Positions 8,382 to 16,322 of a DNA stretch of 64,000 nucleotides are shown here, in pieces. Within the stretch, counting starts at the first letter, position 1. Each line of letters starts with the position of its first letter. A program made the position numbers and the translations under genes. Source of the DNA: Actinomycetospora chiangmaiensis DSM 45062 (GTDB lineage: Bacteria > Actinomycetota > Actinomycetes > Mycobacteriales > Pseudonocardiaceae); the NCBI RefSeq assembly GCF_000379625.1, contig NZ_KB903217.1, forward strand, positions 823,816 to 887,815, given 5' to 3'. The notes beneath the pieces are model-generated. The model was not told the DNA's origin and searched no databases. It saw only the letters and a list, made by a program, of their open reading frames with translations.

Positions 8382-8674
8382 GGAGCTTCGTCGTGACCCC
8401 GAGCGCGCCCTCCGTCGAGCTCTTCAGCCACGAAGGCTGCCCCGTGGTCGAGCAGACCCGCGGGCTCCTGCGCCAGTGCCTCGACCTCGTGGGGCTCGAC
8501 GACGTCCCCATCCACGAGCACGTGGGCGCCTACCCCTCGCCGACCGTCGTTCTCGACGGTCGCGACGTCACGGGGGGACCCCCGCCTGCCGCCGGAGTCC
8601 CTCGGTGCCGGCTCGACACCCCGACCCGCGAGCAGCTGCTCTCCGCGCTCAGGCGCGCGGCTCCGCGGCGCTGA
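8378..8674 (+). CDS. Small thioredoxin-like protein of the arsenic operon
   Basis: A 98-residue protein coupled to arsC by a GTGA overlap. The pattern VELFSHEGCPVVEQTRGLLR, then SPTVVLDGRDVTG and a late PRCRLDTPT, matches a family of small thioredoxin-fold proteins often annotated next to mercury or arsenic genes in Actinobacteria. It has only one Cys in the usual active-site position plus one near the C terminus, so it is not a classical CxxC oxidoreductase. A metalloid-binding or arsC-recycling role is plausible but unproven. Confidence 0.65.
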   Translation: MRSFVVTPSAPSVELFSHEGCPVVEQTRGLLRQCLDLVGLDDVPIHEHVGAYPSPTVVLDGRDVTGGPPPAAGVPRCRLDTPTREQLLSALRRAAPRR

Positions 8675-9041
8675 CGACGACTCGGGGGCCGCACGGATGA
8701 TCAGAAGACCCGCGCGGGCACTGCGTCCGGTGCCGGGCAGCCGGTCTGCCGTGCGGACGAGCGAGCACCTGCGGCGGTCGGGCTGGCTCGATGACTCGCC
8801 GAGGGTGCTCGGTGATCCTGGTCGGTCCGATGTCAGTGGCACAGGGGGCTGCTCAGGGGGCCCTGTGCCACTGAAGTTGAGCGAATTGAGCGGGAGCGGA
8901 GCACGTTCTCGCGGGGAGATCGAACTGAGCCCGAGGGCCGTGGTTGCGACGGCGCTGCGGGAATCCTGACCGCAGCGGCCGCGACACGCCGAGGAAGCCG
9001 AATTTGCCGTCCTCGAAGATCCGGCGGCTCACGCTGGTCCG
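8675..9041. other. 367-base intergenic stretch with one strong hairpin
   Basis: No convincing gene here; short open frames lack family features and ribosome sites. The stretch holds the 14-bp hairpin at 8833-8874. It also holds a relatively AT-rich patch with the direct repeat TTGAGCGAATTGAGCG at about 8877-8892, a possible control region for the downstream lipoprotein gene. Confidence 0.5.
8833..8874. terminator. Inverted repeat ending the arsenic operon
   Basis: TCAGTGGCACAGGG (8833-8846) and CCCTGTGCCACTGA (8861-8874) are perfectly complementary over 14 bp around a 14-base loop. It sits 159 bases after the last arsenic gene. No T-run follows, so it may act as a Rho-assisted or structure-only terminator, or as an RNA-stabilising end. 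Confidence 0.5.
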
Positions 9042-9722
9042 GTGATCTCTCCGTCGCGTCGGGCACGTACGTCGTCGATCTGCCTGGGCCTGCTGGTGGT
9101 CGCGGCGATGGCCACGGGGTGTGGCAGCTCCGGGTCCTCGTCGACGGCGTCCGCCGGCGTCGTCACGCACGCGTCGCCGTCGCTGGCGGCCGGGAGCGGC
9201 TCCACGGTCGGCGGTGCGAGCGGGGCGCCCGGAGGGGTCGTGACGGTGCCCGCGTCGGGGCACGTCAGCGGTGTCTACCCGGCGCGCTGCCGGGCCGTCG
9301 ACGGCGGGCAGCGGCCCGACCCGACGTGCACCCCGGGCGCCGTCCAGGACGCGGTCACCCAGGCGACCATCGGTTCCACGATCTGCCGCCACGGGTGGAC
9401 GGCCACGGTCCGCGCGCCCGAGTCCGAGACCACCAAGGTCAAGAAGGCCGCGATGATCGCCTACGGGGAGCCCGCCTCGACGTCGTCGACGACGGAGCTC
9501 GACCACTTCGTCCCCCTCGAGCTCGGCGGTTCCAACGACGTGCGCAACCTGTGGCCCGAGCCGTCCGACGAGCCCGGTCGTGGCGTGGGGAACTCCAAGG
9601 ACGAGGTCGAGAACCACCTCAACGCCGCGGTCTGCCGCGGACAGGTCGGCCTCGTCGCCGCCCAGCAGGCCATCGCCGCCGACTGGACCACCGCCGAGCA
9701 GACGCTCGGTGTGGCGCGGTAG
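9042..9722 (+). CDS. Secreted lipoprotein with HNH-like C-terminal region
   Basis: A 226-residue protein. The N terminus has a basic region, a hydrophobic core and MATGCGSS, a lipoprotein signal with the modified Cys at about 27. A Ser/Thr/Gly linker follows. The C-terminal part, about residues 90-220, carries ELDHFVPLELGGSNDVRNLWPE, the DH...LGG...NLWPE pattern of a conserved family related to HNH nucleases, ending in alternating helices (LVAAQQAIAADW). Full HNH catalytic residues are not obvious, so nuclease activity is uncertain. Start is GTG 9042. Converges with the TetR gene 60 bases on. Confidence 0.75.
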   Translation: MISPSRRARTSSICLGLLVVAAMATGCGSSGSSSTASAGVVTHASPSLAAGSGSTVGGASGAPGGVVTVPASGHVSGVYPARCRAVDGGQRPDPTCTPGAVQDAVTQATIGSTICRHGWTATVRAPESETTKVKKAAMIAYGEPASTSSTTELDHFVPLELGGSNDVRNLWPEPSDEPGRGVGNSKDEVENHLNAAVCRGQVGLVAAQQAIAADWTTAEQTLGVAR

Positions 9723-9782
9723 CGGCGGGACCCGGGGCCGGCTCGACCCGGGGTGGGCCGGGTGAACGGGGTGCGCGCGTGG

Positions 9783-10409
9783 TCACGAGGTGGAGCCGTG
9801 CGGTCCGCGTCCCGCACGATCTCCGGCCGATCCGAGCGAGGCCCGGACGACGGCCCCGGCCGCCTGCCGGGCTTCGGACACAGCGTCGGGATCCTGACCG
9901 GCGGAGAGGACGACGAACGCGCCCTCGTGCAGGAGCAGCAGGGTGGCCGCGACGGCGTCGGCGTCCGCCACGCCGCCCTCCGTGAGGACGTCGGCGAAGC
10001 GCTCCCGCAGCCACTGCTTCTCCTCGCGGATGAGGGCGCGGGCCGGATGGGCCGGGTCGGGGAGCTCGGCGGCGGCGTTGACGAAGGAGCACCCGCGTCC
10101 GTTCGCCGCGGTCCACGTCGCCAGCACCTCGAAGACCGCGTCCACGCGTGAGGACGGGTCGGGCGCGGCGGCCTCCAGCGCGTCGACGACCAGCTCGCGC
10201 CACCGTCGGTCGCGTTCGGCGAGGTACGCGACGACCAGGCCGTCCTTCGAGCCGAACCGGTCGTAGAGCGTCCGCTTCGTGACGCCCGACTCCGCGGCGA
10301 TGGTGTCGACGCCGACCGCGTGGATCCCGCGCTCGTAGAACAGCGACGAGGCCACCTCGAGGATGCGTCGGGCCCCCGGGGTCAGCGTCGTCGCGGTCGA
10401 GGGCGTCAC
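9783..10409 (-). CDS. TetR-family transcriptional repressor
   Basis: A 208-residue regulator; GTG 10409 is chosen because GGAAGG lies a few bases upstream, and a longer in-frame start would cross the operator. The TetR_N helix-turn-helix is clear (ILEVASSLFYERGIHAVGVD, IAAESGVTKRTLYDRFGSKD, residues about 15-62). The ligand domain resembles the C-terminal regions of TetR proteins controlling oxidoreductases. It is divergent from an MDR reductase, and the shared 73-base region carries two copies of a near-identical palindrome. It most likely represses itself and the reductase. Confidence 0.92.
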   Translation of the reverse strand: MTPSTATTLTPGARRILEVASSLFYERGIHAVGVDTIAAESGVTKRTLYDRFGSKDGLVVAYLAERDRRWRELVVDALEAAAPDPSSRVDAVFEVLATWTAANGRGCSFVNAAAELPDPAHPARALIREEKQWLRERFADVLTEGGVADADAVAATLLLLHEGAFVVLSAGQDPDAVSEARQAAGAVVRASLGSAGDRAGRGPHGSTS

Positions 10410-10424
10410 GGGCGTTCCTTCCTT

Positions 10425-10436
10425 CACAGGTCTGTG
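10425..10436. promoter_or_regulatory. TetR operator copy 1
   Basis: CACAGGTCTGTG is a perfect 12-bp palindrome apart from the GT centre, embedded in TTCACAGGTCTGTGTA. It lies 15 bases upstream of the TetR gene start, where binding would block its transcription or translation initiation. Confidence 0.7.
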
Positions 10437-10458
10437 TAGTCTACCGGGCACCAAGGTT

Positions 10459-10470
10459 CACAGACCTGTG
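10459..10470. promoter_or_regulatory. TetR operator copy 2
   Basis: CACAGACCTGTG, the reverse complement of copy 1, embedded in TTCACAGACCTGTGTA. It lies 12 bases upstream of the MDR gene start and directly before its AGGAGG ribosome site. The two operator centres are 34 bp apart, about three helical turns. Confidence 0.7.
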
Positions 10471-10482
10471 TAGGAGGGTGTC

Positions 10483-11529
10483 GTGCGAGCAGCGGTCCTC
10501 ACCGCCTTCGGGGGTCCGGAGGTGCTGGTGGTGCGCGACGTCGAGGAGCCACGGCCGGGACGCGGCGAGGTGCTCGTCGAGGTCCGGGCGGCTGCGGTGA
10601 ACAACACCGACCTCTGGACCCGGCAGGGCGCCTACGGGCTGCCCGGCCGGCCCGACGCGCTCGCCGGGTGGCGCGGTCCCGTCTCGTTCCCCCGGGTCCA
10701 GGGCGGTGACATCGCAGGCGTCGTCCGGGAGGTCGGGCACGGGGTCGACCCGGCGTGGCACGGTCGCCGGGTCCTCGTCGACCCGGCGCTCTACGACGGT
10801 CCGGGCGACGACGCCCGCCCCGTCGGCCTGCTCGGCAGCGAGGCCGACGGCGGGTTCGCCGAGGCCGTCGTCGTGGGCGCGGACCGGGTGCACGACATGA
10901 CCGGCTCCCCGCTGGGGGACGAGGCGCTCGCCTGCCTGCCGGTCGCCTACGGCACCGCGACGGGCATGCTCGAGCGCGGCGCGATCGACGCCGGGGAGAC
11001 CGTGCTCGTCACCGGCGCGTCGGGCGGCGTCGGCCTCGCGGCGGTCCAGCTCGCCGCCGCACGCGGCGCCCACGTGGTCGCGCTGACCACGCCGGACAAG
11101 GCCGACGCGGTCCGGGACGCCGGGGCCACGACGACGCTGGACCGGCGTCGGGACGCCGGGGACCTGGCGGACGCGCTCGGCGAGGTCGCCCCCGACGGGC
11201 TCGACGCCGTCGTCGACGTCGTGGGTGGTCCGGTCCTGGCGGCCGTGCTCCCGCGGCTCCGCGACGGCGGCCGCTGGGTGATCGCCGGCGCGATGGCGGG
11301 CCCGGTCGTCGAGTTCGACCTGCGCCGTCTCTACCTGCACAACGGGGCACTCGTCGGGTCCTCGATGCACACCCCGGCCCACTTCGCCCGGCTCGCGGCC
11401 GATGCCGTGGCCGGACGCGTCGAGCCCCGGATCGCCGCCCGCCACGCACTCGCCGACATCCACGCGGCCCAGGAGGAGTTCGCGCGTTCCGCCCACGTCG
11501 GGAAGATCGTCCTGGTACCGGGACGCTGA
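10483..11529 (+). CDS. Zinc-independent MDR-family quinone oxidoreductase
   Basis: A 348-residue medium-chain dehydrogenase/reductase. The N-terminal GroES-like part starts MRAAVLTAFGGPEVLVV and includes RAAAVNNTDLWTRQG and VQGGDIAGVV. The Rossmann part has the NADPH-binding VTGASGGVGLAAVQLA (about residue 175). No structural zinc Cys cluster is seen, which fits the quinone reductase/crotonyl-type branch. AGGAGG lies 6 bases before GTG 10483. Divergent from and probably repressed by the TetR protein, which suggests a role in detoxifying an inducing electrophile or quinone. Confidence 0.9.
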   Translation: MRAAVLTAFGGPEVLVVRDVEEPRPGRGEVLVEVRAAAVNNTDLWTRQGAYGLPGRPDALAGWRGPVSFPRVQGGDIAGVVREVGHGVDPAWHGRRVLVDPALYDGPGDDARPVGLLGSEADGGFAEAVVVGADRVHDMTGSPLGDEALACLPVAYGTATGMLERGAIDAGETVLVTGASGGVGLAAVQLAAARGAHVVALTTPDKADAVRDAGATTTLDRRRDAGDLADALGEVAPDGLDAVVDVVGGPVLAAVLPRLRDGGRWVIAGAMAGPVVEFDLRRLYLHNGALVGSSMHTPAHFARLAADAVAGRVEPRIAARHALADIHAAQEEFARSAHVGKIVLVPGR

Positions 11530-11534
11530 CGCCG

Positions 11535-11873
11535 TCAGGCGCAGACGGCGATGAAGACGAGCCCCTCGCGCCCGGCCCGCAGGTGCCGCGACGACTCCTG
11601 CGTCACGGCGACGAACGCGCCCGGTTCGACGGCGATCTCCTCCCCGTCCACCACCAGCCATCCGCTCCCGCGCAGGATCGCGTAGGCGTCCTCGGCCCGG
11701 TCGTCCCGATGGTCGTGCGGCACGGTCTCCTCGCCCGCCGGCAGCTCGATCTGGTAGAGCCCGAACGCGGTCACCCCGATCGCCTCGCCGACCCGCTTCT
11801 CGAACGGGCTCGCCGCGGGGTGGGGGCCGCGCCCGACGGCGAGCTCGGATGGATCGACGATCTGGTAGGCCAT
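11535..11873 (-). CDS. Cupin-domain protein
   Basis: A 112-residue single-domain cupin. Motif 1 is VPHDHRDDRAEDAYAILRGSG (metal ligands HDH and E) and motif 2 the later VEPGAFVAV...SSRHLRAG. ATG 11873 opens MAYQIVDPSEL; the open frame extends upstream but without family features. Function is unknown; small cupins of this kind bind metal and may be isomerases or dioxygenase-like. It converges with the MDR gene, leaving only 5 bases between stop codons. Confidence 0.8.
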   Translation of the reverse strand: MAYQIVDPSELAVGRGPHPAASPFEKRVGEAIGVTAFGLYQIELPAGEETVPHDHRDDRAEDAYAILRGSGWLVVDGEEIAVEPGAFVAVTQESSRHLRAGREGLVFIAVCA

Positions 11874-11899
11874 GGCCGGAACGTACGCCGACCGGCCGG

Positions 11900-13474
11900 T
11901 CAAAGCGTCCGCTCGGAGTTGATCAGCCAGGCGCCGCCGGTGCCGCGGGTCATCCCGAGCTCGTGGACCTCGCGGCTCGTCGCCCCGTCGCGGCGGGTGA
12001 AGAGCAGCGTGGCGCGGACGGTGCTGTCGTCGATCGCCGCGGCGTCGAGGACCTGCACGGACGCGATCGTCGACCAGAAGCTCTGGTAGCCGCCGAAGCC
12101 GCCCGCGGTGTCCTGCATCGTGGCGCCGAGGCGGGCCCACCCGGCGCCGGGGTTGGCGGTGACGATCGAGTAGTAGTCGCGGACCGCGGCGACCATCAGG
12201 GTGCGCTCGTCGGTCGGGCCCGGTGCCTCGCTGGACGCGGGCGCGCCCAGGGAGGCGCCCTCCGTCCCGCTCGACCCGCTCGACCCGCGCGTCAGGGCGA
12301 CGGCGAGCAGCACCCCGGCGAGCACCGCGGCCAGCAGCACGGCGATCACGATGGCCGTGGTGGGCCGGCGTCCGGTGCCCGTGGCCGACCGGGACGGCGG
12401 TGGCGCGGCGACGGCTCGCGGGCCGGAGCCGTTCGACCGCGGCGACGGCGGGCCGGCCCCGTCGACGGGCGTCGGGCCCGGGTCCTCCGACCCGGCGTCG
12501 GGAAAGGGGCTCCCGCGCCACGTGGGGCTGGGGGCGCCGCCGGAGCGGCCGCGGCTGCCGGTGGCGACCGGGTCGGACTCGGTGGAGCGGCGGGAGTCGG
12601 GGACGCGGGCCTCGTCGAGGTCGGCGCGCGCCCAGCCCGCGGTCGAGGCGGAGCCGGCGGCATGGGCGATGCGCCCGAGCTCGCGGCGGGCCTGGGCGGC
12701 GGTCGGGCGCTCGGTGGGTTCGGAGCGCAGCAGCCGCATGAGCAGTGCGGTCAGCGGTCCGGCCTGGACCGGCGGGTTGACCGCGCCCGCGGCGACGTTG
12801 TGCAGCAGGGCGAGGGCGTTGTCGTCGGAGCCGAACGGCGGGATGCCCTCGACCGCGGCGTAGAGGGTGGCGCCGAGGGAGAACACGTCCGAGGCGAACG
12901 TCGAGTCGTCGCCGCGCGCGACCTCCGGGGCCAGGTAGGCGGGGGTGCCCGCGAGCATGCCGGTGCGGGTCAGCGTCAGGTCGCCGGTGGCGCGGGAGAT
13001 GCCGAAGTCGGTGATCTTGACGGTGCCGTCGCTGCCGATGAGGACGTTCCCCGGCTTGACGTCGCGGTGCACGATGCCGGCCTGGTGGGCGGCGTCGAGG
13101 GCGTCGGCCACCTGACGGCCGATGCGGGCGACGAGCCGCGGGTCGAGCGGGCCCTGCTCGGCGAGCATCGCGGAGAGGCTGCGCGACGGCAGGTACTCCA
13201 TGACCAGCCAGGGCTCGTCACCCTCGATCGAGGCGTCGAACACCGAGATCGCGTGCGGGTGCTGCAGGCGGGCCGCGATCCGTCCCTCGCGCAGGGTGCG
13301 CTGGCGGACCTCGTCGGCCTCGGCCTCGTCGAGACCCTGGTTGAGGAACACCTGCTTGATCGCGACGACCCGGCCGAGGCGCTCGTCGGTCCCGCGCCAG
13401 ACGACGCCCATCGCGCCCGACCCGATGCGCTCCTCGAGGCGATACCGCCCGGCGACGACGCGACGAGGTGTCAC
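11900..13474 (-). CDS. Membrane-anchored Ser/Thr protein kinase
   Basis: A 524-residue PknB-type kinase. Glycine loop RIGSGAMGVVWRG, catalytic Lys in VVAIKQVF, HRDVKPGNVLI catalytic loop, TDFGISRATG magnesium loop and an APE motif in PAYLAPEVA place the kinase domain at about 8-270. A Pro/Ser/Arg-rich juxtamembrane linker precedes one transmembrane helix (about 375-395). The roughly 105-residue outer domain ends in a conserved-looking NTF2-like fold (VRDYYSIVTANPGAGWARL) instead of PASTA repeats. GTG start at 13474. The outer ligand is unknown. Confidence 0.93.
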   Translation of the reverse strand: MTPRRVVAGRYRLEERIGSGAMGVVWRGTDERLGRVVAIKQVFLNQGLDEAEADEVRQRTLREGRIAARLQHPHAISVFDASIEGDEPWLVMEYLPSRSLSAMLAEQGPLDPRLVARIGRQVADALDAAHQAGIVHRDVKPGNVLIGSDGTVKITDFGISRATGDLTLTRTGMLAGTPAYLAPEVARGDDSTFASDVFSLGATLYAAVEGIPPFGSDDNALALLHNVAAGAVNPPVQAGPLTALLMRLLRSEPTERPTAAQARRELGRIAHAAGSASTAGWARADLDEARVPDSRRSTESDPVATGSRGRSGGAPSPTWRGSPFPDAGSEDPGPTPVDGAGPPSPRSNGSGPRAVAAPPPSRSATGTGRRPTTAIVIAVLLAAVLAGVLLAVALTRGSSGSSGTEGASLGAPASSEAPGPTDERTLMVAAVRDYYSIVTANPGAGWARLGATMQDTAGGFGGYQSFWSTIASVQVLDAAAIDDSTVRATLLFTRRDGATSREVHELGMTRGTGGAWLINSERTL

Positions 13475-13596
13475 CGGCCTCCCTCCGCCCGCGTTCCACG
13501 GACCCCACGGCCCCCGTGGGGCATCAGGGTAGAGGGCGGGACGGGTGCGGTCCCACGGTCGGGTGACGTGTCACGACGGCGATGTGCGCCTCCGCC

Positions 13597-15156
13597 TCAC
13601 TCGCCGCCGACGCCGGACACCGTGGACACGAGGACGCCGACCGGCGACGAGCCGCTGCCGGAGCCCTCGGAGGAGCTCTTCCCCGACGAGGTGCCGCCCG
13701 AGGACCCCGACGAGGAGCCCGAGGACTGCTTCGACGAGGCCCCCTCCGACGAGGAACCCGACGAGGCCGCCTTCGACGAGGAGGCCGACGACTCGGAGGA
13801 CTTCGCCCCGGTGAGCAGCGTCCCCACGGTGTCGGAGACCGTCGCCGCCGCCTTCTCGACCGTCGGCCCGGCGGCGGGGACGTCCTTCGTCGCGGTCCCG
13901 ACGGAGTCGACCGTGCTCGTGACGGGGGCGGTCGTGGTCGTCGCGGTGCGCTGCACGAACTCGGCGGCGGTGCTGGTGGTGGTGGCCACCGTGCCGGCGA
14001 GCGGCGGGGCGACCGTCCCCACCGTCGAGCCGGCGTCGGTGAGCACCGTGCCGGTCGCGCCGGCGACGCCCGGGCCGGAGGGGGTGGAGCCGCCGCCGGT
14101 GACGATCGTCGTGACGTCGGAGGCGGTGTTCGTCAGGCCCTGGGTCGCGCCGCCGACGACGGGCAGCGGGGCCGCGGCGGCGCCCACCGTGTCGACGACC
14201 CCGCCGACGACCTGGCCACCGGGGGCGACGACGTCGTGCTGCACGGTGTCGGTCACGCCGCCGACCGCGCCGGCCACCGGGTCGAGCACCGGCTTCAGCG
14301 GGGGCAGCACCTCGCCGACGGTGCCCCCGGTGTCACCGACCGCGCCGCCCACGATCGGGACGACCGGGGTGGTACCGCCCGAGCCACCACCGGGCGTCCC
14401 GCCCGGCCCGCCGCCGGAGCCGCCGGGCAGGCCCGGGAGACCGGGCAGTCCGGGGAGACCCGGCAGCCCACCGCCGCCCCCGGCCCCGCCACCGCCTCCG
14501 ATGCCGCCGATGCCTCCGACACCGGTCCCGCCGCCCGGTGTCGCCGGACCCCCCGTCCCCGGCGTGGTGCCGGGGACGGGGGCGGCGGTCGCGCCGGGGA
14601 GCGACGACGTGCCCGCGAGCGGGCCCCCGACGAGGGGGCCGCCGGCGGTGAGGCCGAGGCTCTCGGCCGAGGTGGTGAAGGCGGCGAACGCCACGGAGCC
14701 GGGCGCGGCGGCCACGGCTGACCCGGGAACGCCCGGGACGGGCGTGACGCCGTCGGGGCCGGTGGGGGTGCGGACCGGGGAGTCGTCGACCGGAGGGAGG
14801 AAGGCCGGCCCCGCGACCGCACCGATGACGCCGATCGCGGTGCCGGTGACCAGGACGGCTGCCGTGGTGACCCGGGTGGCCGCCGAGCTGCGCCGGAGGG
14901 AGAGCGGGGCCGCGTGACGGTGCATCCGCCCGCTCGCGGTGATGATCGCCCCCGTCGTCGGGAGCTCGCCGGTGTCGTCGCGGAGCACGAGGTCGGTCAC
15001 CGGGACGCCCGCGGTGTGCCGGCCGCGGTCCCGGCCGGTGCGGCGCGGGGCGTCGGGCAGCGGGGGAAGCGCCGGGTCCTGGGAACCCGCGGTGCCGGAG
15101 AGGCCGTACCAGCCGCGGTGCCGGTCACCCCGGCCCGCCGAGGCGGACACAGTCAC
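13597..15156 (-). CDS. Low-complexity Gly/Pro/Ser-rich membrane-anchored protein
   Basis: A 519-residue protein that I cannot assign to a family. After a roughly 90-residue polar N terminus comes one hydrophobic helix (about 96-118, VTTAAVLVTGTAIGVIGAVA), so most of the chain is probably outside. The middle has GGxGG runs and a short LPGLPG repeat, then Val/Thr/Gly-rich segments with spaced VGDTGG, VGGVTDT and VGGVVDT units. The last 65 residues are almost only Ser, Gly and Lys. A wall-spanning or adhesin-like stalk is plausible. GTG start with GGGAG upstream. The codon pattern is coding-like throughout. Confidence 0.6.
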   Translation of the reverse strand: MTVSASAGRGDRHRGWYGLSGTAGSQDPALPPLPDAPRRTGRDRGRHTAGVPVTDLVLRDDTGELPTTGAIITASGRMHRHAAPLSLRRSSAATRVTTAAVLVTGTAIGVIGAVAGPAFLPPVDDSPVRTPTGPDGVTPVPGVPGSAVAAAPGSVAFAAFTTSAESLGLTAGGPLVGGPLAGTSSLPGATAAPVPGTTPGTGGPATPGGGTGVGGIGGIGGGGGAGGGGGLPGLPGLPGLPGLPGGSGGGPGGTPGGGSGGTTPVVPIVGGAVGDTGGTVGEVLPPLKPVLDPVAGAVGGVTDTVQHDVVAPGGQVVGGVVDTVGAAAAPLPVVGGATQGLTNTASDVTTIVTGGGSTPSGPGVAGATGTVLTDAGSTVGTVAPPLAGTVATTTSTAAEFVQRTATTTTAPVTSTVDSVGTATKDVPAAGPTVEKAAATVSDTVGTLLTGAKSSESSASSSKAASSGSSSEGASSKQSSGSSSGSSGGTSSGKSSSEGSGSGSSPVGVLVSTVSGVGGE

Positions 15157-15479
15157 GTCGTCACTCCCGAAAGGTCAGCCCCCGCCACCATTCATGTGAG
15201 GAGACTGTCTACTCGGACAGGTGATGCGCGCCCAGCGCTCGGAAAGGCCCGACCGCCGATCGACCGCTCTCCGTCGCCGTGCGGGCGTGTTGCGGGCACG
15301 GACGAGGGAGATCAGGCCTCACTCATCCGAACGACGACGGGCGGATGCGGTGACGGTCGTTCGGCGCGCCGGGGACGCCGCTCGGCGACGACGAGGAGCA
15401 GGTCGGTCACTGGTGGTGTCCGCCCCGCAGCTCCGCCCGGGCAGCACCCCGGGGATGTCACGGAGCCGAACGGGTGGTC
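15157..15479. other. Intergenic region, promoter side of the low-complexity protein
   Basis: No gene seen. On the minus strand a TAGACA hexamer (15206-15211), a possible -10, lies about 50 bases before the start of the low-complexity protein. The same place forms a small hairpin, CTGTC/GACAG. The remainder is featureless to me. Confidence 0.35.
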
Positions 15480-15800
15480 TCAGAACGACGGCGGGTTCGC
15501 CAGGCGCTTGCGGGCGCCCTGCAGCTGGCCGACCGACGCGAGACCGATCCCGCCGCCGAGGAGCAGACCGATCACGTCCGGCGTGATGCCGCCGTTGGTG
15601 AGCAGCAGCGCGACGAGGGCGCCCAGGACGAGACCGCCCGCCGCGGGCAGCCGCCTGCGGGCGTCGTCGGCGAGGTGCGAGGCGCCGGGACGCTTCGTCG
15701 CCACCGACCGCAGCATGAGGAGATAGCCGCCGTAGCCCACGGCGGCGAGCAGACCCAGGATCGCGACGATCGTCGCGATCAGGTCGATGACCATTCCCAT
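15480..15800 (-). CDS. Small membrane protein, unknown function
   Basis: A 106-residue protein with an N-terminal helix (VIDLIATIVAILGLLAAVGYGGYLLML), a basic loop containing RRR, and two further hydrophobic stretches (GGLVLGALVALLL and VIGLLLGGGIGLASV). It resembles no named family that I can identify. It lies 54 bases downstream of chorismate mutase on the same strand, so it may share that transcript. ATG 15800 and ATG 15794 are both possible; neither has a clear ribosome site. Confidence 0.65.
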   Translation of the reverse strand: MGMVIDLIATIVAILGLLAAVGYGGYLLMLRSVATKRPGASHLADDARRRLPAAGGLVLGALVALLLTNGGITPDVIGLLLGGGIGLASVGQLQGARKRLANPPSF

Positions 15801-15853
15801 GGACCCAGGATGCCAGCGCGGGGGTGTGGTCCGTGCCGGATTCCGGCCGGGAT

Positions 15854-16171
15854 CTACCGTCCGCCGCCGAGCCGGCCGCGGCCGAGCCGGAGCAGCAGCA
15901 TGCCCAGCTCGCGGCCCTCGCTGCCGAGGTCACGGAAGCGGGCCAGCACCTGCATCTCGCGGTTGTAGACGATGCGCGGGCCGCCGGCGGCCATCCGGGC
16001 GAGCCCGATGCGCTGCGAGATCTCCGAGCGGCGCTTGATGAGGCGGAGCAGCTCGGCGTCGATGGCGTCGATCTCGACCCGCAGGTCGGGGATCTCCTCG
16101 GCCGAGGCGGGAGCGAGTGCGCCGGTCGCGTCGCTGCTGGTCGGCGTGTCGGTCACGATCGTGGTCCTCAC
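15854..16171 (-). CDS. Chorismate mutase, AroQ-delta type
   Basis: A 105-residue all-helical enzyme converting chorismate to prephenate, the branch step to Phe and Tyr. GTG 16171 gives the length of M. tuberculosis Rv0948c. The helix LRVEIDAIDAELLRLIKRRS and the GxRIVYNREMQVLARF segment carry the substrate-binding Arg, Lys and Glu residues. The C-terminal LLLRLGRGRLGG matches the actinobacterial tail that docks onto DAHP synthase in M. tuberculosis. Next to pcrA, as in mycobacteria. The 144-base leader carries a peptide and an apparent attenuator, so expression probably answers to aromatic amino-acid supply. Confidence 0.93.
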   Translation of the reverse strand: MRTTIVTDTPTSSDATGALAPASAEEIPDLRVEIDAIDAELLRLIKRRSEISQRIGLARMAAGGPRIVYNREMQVLARFRDLGSEGRELGMLLLRLGRGRLGGGR

Positions 16172-16206
16172 GGGTGTGTCGGAGCCGTCGGCCCCGGCAC
16201 GAGAAA

Positions 16207-16293
16207 GCCCCGGGGTCACGAGGACTCCGGGGCGGGTGGGGGTGGCAGCGGATCAGCGCTCGTCCACGGGAACCGGGGTCCGGGTCCCGTAGC
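16207..16293 (-). promoter_or_regulatory. Putative transcription attenuator of chorismate mutase
   Basis: On the minus strand the terminator hairpin has arms GCCCCGGAGTC and GACCCCGGGGC (16233-16223 and 16217-16207), loop CTCGT, one A-C mismatch, followed by TTTCTC. Upstream, GGACCCCGG (16281-16273) can instead pair 8 of 9 bases with CCGGAGTCC of the terminator's first arm, forming an antiterminator. GGACCCCGG can also pair in a third hairpin with ACGGGACC, which directly follows the Tyr codon of the leader peptide. This four-segment arrangement is that of ribosome-controlled attenuators. Only base pairing by eye supports it; no energies were computed. Confidence 0.7.
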
Positions 16294-16315
16294 GAAATCG
16301 CCGCGCCTCGTGCAC
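16253..16315 (-). CDS. Leader peptide upstream of chorismate mutase
   Basis: A 20-codon frame, GTG at 16315 to TGA at 16253-16255. Codons 7-9 read TTT CGC TAC (Phe-Arg-Tyr) in the core RRFRYG; TTT is a rare codon in such GC-rich DNA. The frame continues RTPVPVDER and stops 19 bases before the terminator hairpin. The start lies 7 bases after a TAGGCT -10 hexamer, so the transcript should begin at the start codon (leaderless). Its likely role is to sense charged tRNA-Phe/Tyr by ribosome stalling, rather than to make a functional peptide. Confidence 0.7.
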   Translation of the reverse strand: MHEARRFRYGTRTPVPVDER

Positions 16316-16322
16316 GTCGATC

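Noticed and set aside
8697-8969. Open frame between the arsenic operon and the lipoprotein gene
   Set aside because: It crosses the 14-bp hairpin, has no ribosome site and no recognisable protein pattern.
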